64,000 nucleotides of DNA, taken from contig CM065397.1 in the NCBI GenBank assembly GCA_033060915.1, positions 32,090,001-32,154,000 on the forward strand, given 5' to 3'. This DNA comes from Euryodendron excelsum (taxonomy: Eukaryota; Streptophyta; Magnoliopsida; Ericales; Pentaphylacaceae). The first letter of the stretch is position 1. Every line of letters begins with the position of its first letter. This document shows, piece by piece, positions 58,451-64,000 of this stretch. A model generated the notes under the pieces. The model searched no databases and was not told where the DNA came from. It saw nothing but the letters and a program-made list of their open reading frames with translations. Made by a program: the position numbers and the translations under genes.

Positions 58451-59342
58451 TTAGAAGGTGTAAAAACATCTCACTTTCCTAAAGCAATTCTAACCATAGG
58501 AAGGCTAGAACCACTTTAGGAAAACGGTTTTGAAAATAATAAAGTTTGAAAATATAGACCAAAAAGTCACTTTTAATGTAACACTTTCCTAAAGCAACCC
58601 TAGCCATGAAAAGGCTAGAATCACCCTAGGATTGTGGTTTTGAAAACAAGTTTTTGAAAAAGAGATTTTGATGCAATTTTGAAAACAAGTTTGAAAACGG
58701 TTTTGAAAACGAGTTTGAAAACGAATTATGGAAGATGCAAGACTATGATATGCACAATGCAATTTGGGGTCGTGAACATACAAGGCTAAGGCTTCACCAT
58801 ATAATCAAGGGGGCCGGACCCACGTGATCTTTGGTTAGACTAGAAGAAAGCCCCCGACACTGTGACTCTCCAATAGTCCAATCCTACACATGGACCGGGA
58901 ATCCCCTTGTTTCAAGCATGCAAAGAAAGGGGGGGGGGGGGAAAGAGATGGGGGATTAAAATAGAGAAAACCCAAGTGGGTTGGAGAGAGAAGAGAGAGG
59001 GGGGAAGTGCGGAAAATTAAAGAGAAAACCTACCGTATGTCTTCTTTATTTTGCGCGCCGCGCTGTCTTCGGTCTTCATCTTGATCTTCTTCTTCAACCT
59101 TCAAGGATCGTCTTCAAGCTTTAGATGACAGCTCTTCAAGTCTTCAAAGGATGGTTGAAGGCTAGCGTATGAGTGTATGGGGGTGTGTATGAGTGTATAG
59201 GAGGCTAGGGTTTGTTTAGGGTGGTTAGGGTTTTGAGAAACCTAAGGAGGCTAGGGTTTAGGAGGTGCTCGAGCTCTGTATATCGAAATATAGGATTCTT
59301 AGGTTAAGTTTGTAGACCCTTTTCACGTTGAACGAGACTCTG

Positions 59343-59463
59343 TATTTATAGAAGTTGGACAAGCCTAGCACCTGTTGTAGTGGCGCCAGGGCAAACTTTA
59401 CACTGGCGCCACTAGGAGTGGCGCAAGGCCATTTTTTGGCTTGGTGCCACTACTAGTGGCGCC
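59343..59463 (+). promoter_or_regulatory. LTR B core promoter: TATA box and twin hairpins
   Basis: TATTTATA at 59343-59350. Hairpin 1 has arms GGCGCCACT (59405-59413) and AGTGGCGCA (59417-59425), loop AGG. Hairpin 2 has arms GGTGCCACT (59443-59451) and AGTGGCGCC (59455-59463), loop ACT, with one G-T wobble. Both lie where the 5' end of the LTR transcript would be. Confidence 0.65.
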
Positions 59464-59823
59464 AGCCAATTAGGAAAGATTTAAGGTCGGCAAGCAACGT
59501 ATCTTTGACTAGATTTGGGCGCCTGTACTAGTGACTACCATGCAATTTTTAGCCTGGCTTCACTAGGAGTGACTCCAGAAAGTCCGGGAATGATTTGAAG
59601 GAGCCGGGGATAACCCGAAAGGCCGGAAGGGAGCAGGAACACTTAAAATAGTGTCTTGGAGATATTTGACTTGAAAAGTGAGGATAAGATGTGTCGGAAA
59701 GGTTGACCGAGCCTTTAGGGGCAAAACGGTCAACCGGACCGGAAAACTGCCGGGACAGACTCAAACTGTCCTGGAAGAAGACTTGGGATCTGAAAACATT
59801 ATTTAGAATGTTTCCAGAGGTTG

Positions 59824-60170
59824 CCGGTTTGATACCCAGAGCCGGCGTGGTCGGAAAAGGAGACCGGCCCACCAGGGGCAAAATGGTCATTTTGTACCAG
59901 GTTTGCCGGAACTGACTCGGAATGGTCCGGAAAAGTAAAGGAAGGTTGAGAATACTATAAAAAGTATTCTCAGGACATTACCGGTTTGATACCCAGAGCC
60001 GGTGTGGTCGAAGAAGGAGACCGGCCCTCTAGGGGCAAAACGGTCATTTTGTACCGGGTTGGCCGGAACTGACTCGGAATGATCCGGAAAGGTAAAGGAA
60101 GGTTGAGAATACTATAAAAAGTATTCTCGGGACATTACCGGTTTGATACCCAGAGCCGGTGTGGTTCTTG
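59824..60170 (+). repeat. 157-bp tandem modules of LTR B with internal hairpin
   Basis: The phrase 'ccggtttgatacccagagcc' starts at 59824, 59981 and 60138, a constant 157-bp spacing. Between successive copies is the inverted repeat GAGAATACT / AGTATTCTC around ATAAAA (59948-59971 and 60105-60128). LTR A has two diverged copies. Confidence 0.9.
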
Positions 60171-60299
60171 GGGCGTTCGGATGCTTAGGGGCAAAATGGT
60201 CATCTTGATCAGAAAGTCTCGGAAAAGGTCCTAAGGGTAGTTTGGTCCTTTTCCACCGAAGTGGGCTAACAACCACTGGTGTTGACCTAGGTTTTGAGT

Positions 60300-61500
60300 G
60301 TTTTCGCCACTCTAACAGTGTGAGTATTTCCGCTACTTGGACGGGGTTGATGATTTGTGAGTATTTTCGCTACTCGGACGGGGTTGAATATTTTCGCTAC
60401 TCGGACGGGGTTGAGTATTTCCGCTACTCTGACGGTCTTGTGAGTATTTTCGCTACTCTAATGGTTCTGTGAGTATTTCTGCTACTCTAACGGTTCTGTG
60501 AGTATTTCCGCTACTCTAACGGCTCTGTGAGTATTTCCGCTACTCTAACGGTTTTGTGAGTATTTCCGCTACTCTAACGGTTCTGTGAGTATTTCCGCTA
60601 CTCTAACGGCTTTATGAGCAGTTTTGCTACTCGGACCGTCTCGAGGAATAAATTATCTCGAGTGAGGGATTGGAAAGGGGTCTTATCGTCTCCGAAGAGA
60701 CGTGCTTGGATTGGAACCGTCTCGAAGAATAAACTGTCTCGAGAGAGAGATTGGAAAGGGGTCTTACCGTCTCCGAAAAGACGTGCCTGGGTTTTGAGTG
60801 TTTCCGCCACTCTAACGGTTTTGTGAGTATTTCCGCTACTCTAACGGTTTTGTGAGTACTTCCGCTACTCTAACGGTTTTATGAGTAGTTTTGCTACTCG
60901 GACCGTCTCGAGGAATAAATTGTCTCGAGAGAGGAATTGGAAAGGGGTCTTATCGTCTCCGAAGAGACGTGCCTGGATTGGAACCGTCTCGAGGAATAAA
61001 CTGTCTCGAGAGAGGGATTGAAAAGGGGTCTTACCATCTCCGAAGAGACACGCCTGGGTTTTGAGTGTTTCCGCCACTCTAACGGTTTTGTGAGTATTTC
61101 CGCTACTCTAATGGTTTTGTGAGTATTTCCGTTACTCTAACTGTTCTGTGAGTATTTCCGCTACTCTAACGGTTCTGTGAGTAGTTTTGCTACTCGGACC
61201 GTCTCGAGGAAGAAACTGTCTTGAGAGTGGGACTGGAAGGGGTCTTACCGTCTCCGAAGAGATGTGCCTGGATTGGAGCCGTCTCGAGGAATAAACTGTC
61301 TCGAGAGTGGGATTGGAAAGGGGTCTTACCGTCTCCAAAAAGACGTGCCTGGATTGTGAGTGTTTTCGCCACTCTAATGGTTTTGTGAGTATTTCCGCTA
61401 CTCTAACGGTTTTATGAGTGTTTTCGCCATTCTAACGGTTTTGTGAGTAGTTTTGCTACTTGGACCGTCTCGAGGAATAAACTGTCTCGAGAGAGGGACT
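60300..61500 (+). repeat. 29-bp array with higher-order ~267-bp unit
   Basis: Basic unit about 29 bp: 'gtgagtatttccgctactct' plus 'aacggttct'. A larger unit contains several basic units plus two 'ccgtctcgaggaataaa' blocks with CTCGAG palindromes. Its 'gagtagttttgctactcgg' landmark starts at 60616, 60883, 61179 and 61445, giving spacings of 267, 296 (267 plus 29) and 266. In LTR A only a few units remain (9150-9260). Confidence 0.9.
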
Positions 61501-61853
61501 GGAATTGGAATAAGAAAGGACAATGCCCCTAAGGGCATTTTGGTCATTTTGCCTCTATTTGGGCCTGATAGGCCCGCGAAGCGATGGAAAGACGGAATTT
61601 GGACCTAGAGGATTGGTTTCGATTGGAATATGTCCACAATGACTTGAAAACAAGTTTGGACGGAGTGTAGACTGCCGAGCGGTCAAAAATGGGGTGCTTA
61701 CAACGACTGCTAGGCCTGCTTCTTGAAAGTGATCCGATCCTTATTGGCATCGATACACTCAACCTTTAAGTGGCCATGTTCTTCGATGAGCTCCTAATGA
61801 ACCTTGGCAAGCTTCTGGAAGCGCATCATCGCCTCCAAGGAATTTAGACAACC

Positions 61854-61933
61854 CTACACCAAAAAGAGAAGGTCATGACAAGAGCGAGTGTCCAAAAGAA
61901 TCTGTAATCAATTAAAAGTCAGCGTCGACTTAC
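61854..61933 (-). other. Intron 2 of the antisense extra ORF
   Basis: Minus strand donor CTGCTG|GTAAGT (consensus) and acceptor TTTTTGGTGTAG|GGTTG. Phase is kept; the downstream exon reads LNSLEAMMRFQKLAKVH. Confidence 0.7.
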
Positions 61934-62781
61934 CAGCAGTGAGTCATGGAAGGCTCCCATAAAGACGGCTGAGTCGCTTGCTTCGCCCAGCTTGGCCACG
62001 TCTTTTTTCTGAAGGACGCTCTTGATGACGCCGAATGCCACCTCGGTCTGGTCAATCATCGAATCTGCCGTCGTCATAGGACGGCCTAAAATGTCTGGCG
62101 TAATGGTCACAGTCTCGCCGACCTCGTCCACTCTGCCCTTCCCTTTTTGCTTTTTGGGCACTGGGGGTTGCACGGTTATCTCGGGCCCCCTTTTACTTTT
62201 GTTGACGAGTCTCCGACCTCTGTTGCACGGGAGGGGCTTCCTCCACAGGAGTTATCACTAGCTCGGCTGGCGGAGTGTTGGTGGAAGTGGTGGCGGCTGG
62301 CCAGCAATAGTAAACATTCTCTCCCTCAAACTCATGCTGACCTCTGCGTCGGGGGATGGGGTGGAATCCTATGTTCTTGCTGGAATCTTAACTCGGCGGT
62401 CGGGAACAGTGTACGACGATGAACTGGATGCCGAGCTATGGGACTTGGATCGCGCTTCGTGTTGTCCTTCACCGACTGGCTCCGATGGAGGAGCAACCGC
62501 GACTGTCACACCAGTAGGACTATGCGCCCTTTCAATTGCAATGTCAGTGGGGATCTCCTCGAAATCTCCCTCGGCACCTTCCTTCGCCAACCTCACAAGA
62601 GTACTCTGGCGAACACCTGTATCGGCAGTGAAGGTCGAATATCGCAGCGGGTAGGAGAGCAAAATGTGCGCAGCCCGAGCAACGTATCTTAATCTGCCCT
62701 TGTCGACGTATTTCAGAACCTTGTTGAGGTCATCGGAATTGACTAACCAGTCACGTGCTTTCGACCTCTTTCCCTTCTTGT

Positions 62782-62858
62782 CTGCAAAAATGCGAGAGTC
62801 AGATTTGATGCACCTCAAAATTTAAAATGATGCACAGTATGAGAGATCGGCATCAAAC
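62782..62858 (-). other. Intron 1 of the antisense extra ORF
   Basis: Minus strand donor CTAG|GTTTGATG and acceptor CATTTTTGCAG|ACAAG. Exon 1 has 535 nt (178 codons plus one base) and exon 2 supplies the other two, so removal keeps the frame. An unspliced reading meets a stop after HHFKF. Confidence 0.7.
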
Positions 62859-63551
62859 CTAGTTCAACGGGCTCTCTAGGGCATCGAATCGCCGGTCTAT
62901 CCTTCTCAGGAACGTCGCCAAACTCCCAGGGACCGGTTACCCAAACCCTAACGTCGTCGATGCCCTTCCCCGAGGAAGGTAGACACTTCATTAACTCTAA
63001 GGACTTCTTTACGGCCCGGAGGTAGACTTTGTAACTACCTCCGACTTTACAAAGCATGTAGCAGTAGTCCAGTTCGGCGAGGCCTAGGTTCACACCCAGG
63101 TGCCTATTTATTTCAAGCATGCTGAAAAAGATCCTATACACGTTCGACGCTAACTGGGAGGGCGACACTTTATTTTTTACTATGAACTTATGAAGAAGAG
63201 GGTGAAGGGGAAATCTAAGTCCCCCTTCCACGATGGCAATAACTGGGAATGACACCCCCTTTTCGGTCTCGCCCATACAGTAGTCGTTGGGATCGACCAG
63301 CTCTAAGCCGATCTCATCTGGGATGTCAAACCTCTCCCTAAACGAAACAAGGGCCGATGGACCATCTAGCATTTTACGAAGACGGGATGCCATTAGGAGG
63401 CAACCATCAAAACGCAGAAAATACAGTGAGGAGCAAAAGAGTTGCGGGCTCGAAGGACACTTACAGTGGTGGGTGCCGAAAAAGCCGACGCACACGCTAT
63501 TCAAGAGGCAAGGAAAAAAGACCAAGTGTTTTTTAACTGAGCAGGGCGTCA

Positions 63552-63561
63552 CTCTTTTATA
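63552..63561 (-). promoter_or_regulatory. TATA box for the antisense extra ORF
   Basis: Minus-strand TATAAAAGAG. A start ~30 nt downstream gives a transcript whose first long frame begins at 63393. It lies ~195 bp inside the 3' LTR boundary, so this promoter is internal to the element. Confidence 0.6.
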
Positions 63562-63738
63562 CGCATTAGTGCCGTCGGTTCGTGCACGGAAAAACAGCAG
63601 TAACCATGACGCTTTGCCGAAACGTCACATCTGCCATCGATTCGATGATACCCCATAGTAAATCTTTTAAAATTCCCGCCATTTATGTGGCCGGGTGACC
63701 GTTACAGCCCTTGGCCGTTTCAGAAGCCAAAACGACAC

Positions 63739-63755
63739 AAAGGCTGGGGGGCAAT
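63739..63755 (+). other. Tat-1 polypurine tract region
   Basis: AAAGGCTGGGGGGCAAT directly upstream of the 3' LTR start at 63756. Purine-rich with a G run, as expected, though broken by CT and CAAT. Confidence 0.6.
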
Positions 63756-64000
63756 TGTGGGGGAATAACCCCCAGCCCAACCCAATGGGTGAGGCCCAAT
63801 CTACGCAAATTAAAGTTGGGGTTGCTTGGCAGCCTAGATCAGAAGTAGAGGGAGGGTCGGCCTTGACTGCCGACCTCCTCCCCACCGTAGCCCAAACCGC
63901 AAAAGGCGGGCCCAAATCGCTAGCAGTCTTCGAGCATTAAATGCAGAGTTGACTTGCATTAAATGCAGAAGGAGCTACCCACGCGACGTCGACGTGCACG
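63756..64000 (+). mobile_element. Tat-1 3' LTR, truncated by the window edge
   Basis: First 245 bp of the LTR, starting TGTGGGGGAATAACCCCC. Homologous to 48479-48723. The remaining ~360 bp and the right TSD lie beyond the window. Confidence 0.95.

Larger units (their letters stand above)
55817..61702 (+). mobile_element. Solo Ogre/Tat-type LTR 'B', 5,886 bp, inside the extra ORF of Tat-1
   Basis: Runs from TGTCGCGCCC to GGTGCTTACA between two ACGAC copies, with no internal coding region. Within it, in order: a start block with 'ctctctcgttagaactcacc', a 'tgcctacgtatccctttggg' block at 56600, an AG-rich field (56700-58450), a promoter and GGCGCC hairpins (59343-59463), 157-bp modules (59824, 59981, 60138), and a 29-bp/267-bp array (60300-61500). 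Such a solo LTR arises when the two LTRs of a full element recombine. It is collinear with LTR A but longer, chiefly from the array. Insertion post-dates Tat-1's own insertion. Confidence 0.95.
61703..63393 (-). pseudogene. Antisense extra ORF of Tat-1, N-terminal exons (gypsy-associated domain)
   Basis: Start chosen at ATG 63393 (MASRLRKMLDG), about 160 bp downstream of a minus-strand TATA; the upstream ATG near 63552 would lie in that TATA. Exon 1 (63393-62859) reads LRFPLHPLLHKFIVKNKVSP, MLEINRHLGVNLGLAELDYC and WEFGDVPEKDRPAIRCP. This resembles the putative gypsy-type transposon domain (Pfam Transposase_28). Intron 1 is 62782-62858 (77 bp, GTTTG...TTTTTGCAG); its phase joins VEL to DKKGKRSKARDW. 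Exon 2 carries low-complexity and basic tracts, with one or more frameshifts at 62170-62370. Intron 2 is 61854-61933 (80 bp, GTAAGT...TGGTGTAG). The last exon begins near 61853, holds two TAG codons, and is cut by the solo LTR. Function unknown. Confidence 0.8.

Noticed and set aside
60242..60472. Repeating peptide frame (YFRYSDGVEYFRYSDGV)
   Set aside because: Created by the ~29-bp tandem repeat inside LTR B; the frame is not kept across the array or in LTR A.
63394..63552. Longer start (MTPCSVKK...) for the antisense extra ORF
   Set aside because: It would begin in the TATA box itself, upstream of any start driven by it; the ATG at 63393 fits better.

Overview
This window looks like nuclear DNA of a flowering plant, probably a dicot. 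The evidence is plant-type LTR retrotransposons (Ty3/gypsy Tat/Ogre-like and Ty1/copia Sirevirus-like), primer sites matching plant tRNAs, GT-AG introns, long GA/CT microsatellites, and AT-rich spacer with little coding sequence. About three quarters of it is nested, decayed retrotransposons. I found no bacterial genes, CRISPR array, rRNA or tRNA gene. All identifications are from reading the sequence; no database was searched.

Layout. 1-2570: AT-rich spacer with a ~237-bp tandem duplication. 2575-3504: a copia integrase/RT relic (+). 3505-13479: a relic gene on the minus strand with a plant-mobile-domain-like protein (start 11611). Its last exon is split by a 4.75-kb Ogre-type LTR (5073-9822). 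A divergent LTR-like stretch lies just upstream of that gene (11642-13479). 13480-28371: an Ogre-type LTR on the minus strand, itself split by a complete 11.5-kb Sirevirus-like copia element (14389-25858, TSD tcttc). 28449-34550: a decayed Tat-type gypsy element (minus, 'Tat-2'), which interrupts a copia gag relic (34551-34642). 34643-48478: AT-rich spacer with one intact ORF that may be a host gene (40069-40518), two very long microsatellites flanking it, a lone tRNA-iMet primer site, and a copia pol relic. 48479 to beyond 64000: a nearly complete Tat-type gypsy element ('Tat-1', +) with both LTRs, primer site, one-frame gag-pol, 61-bp tandem repeats, and an antisense intron-containing extra ORF. 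That extra ORF is split by a 5.9-kb solo LTR with a perfect 5-bp TSD (ACGAC).

How the parts relate. Tat-1 is the best-preserved system. A sense promoter in the 5' LTR would make gag-pol. An antisense promoter next to the 3' LTR (TATA on the minus strand at 63552-63561) would make a spliced extra protein with a gypsy-associated N-terminal domain and a coiled-coil C-terminus. The two units converge on the 61-bp repeats. The minus-strand gene at 4987-11611 seems to repeat this plan with a different protein domain and was also hit by a large Ogre-type LTR in its last exon. Most inactivating stops look like C-to-T or G-to-A changes, as expected from long-term cytosine methylation. Large-LTR copies share hairpins just after the TATA box whose stems are kept while their loops vary.
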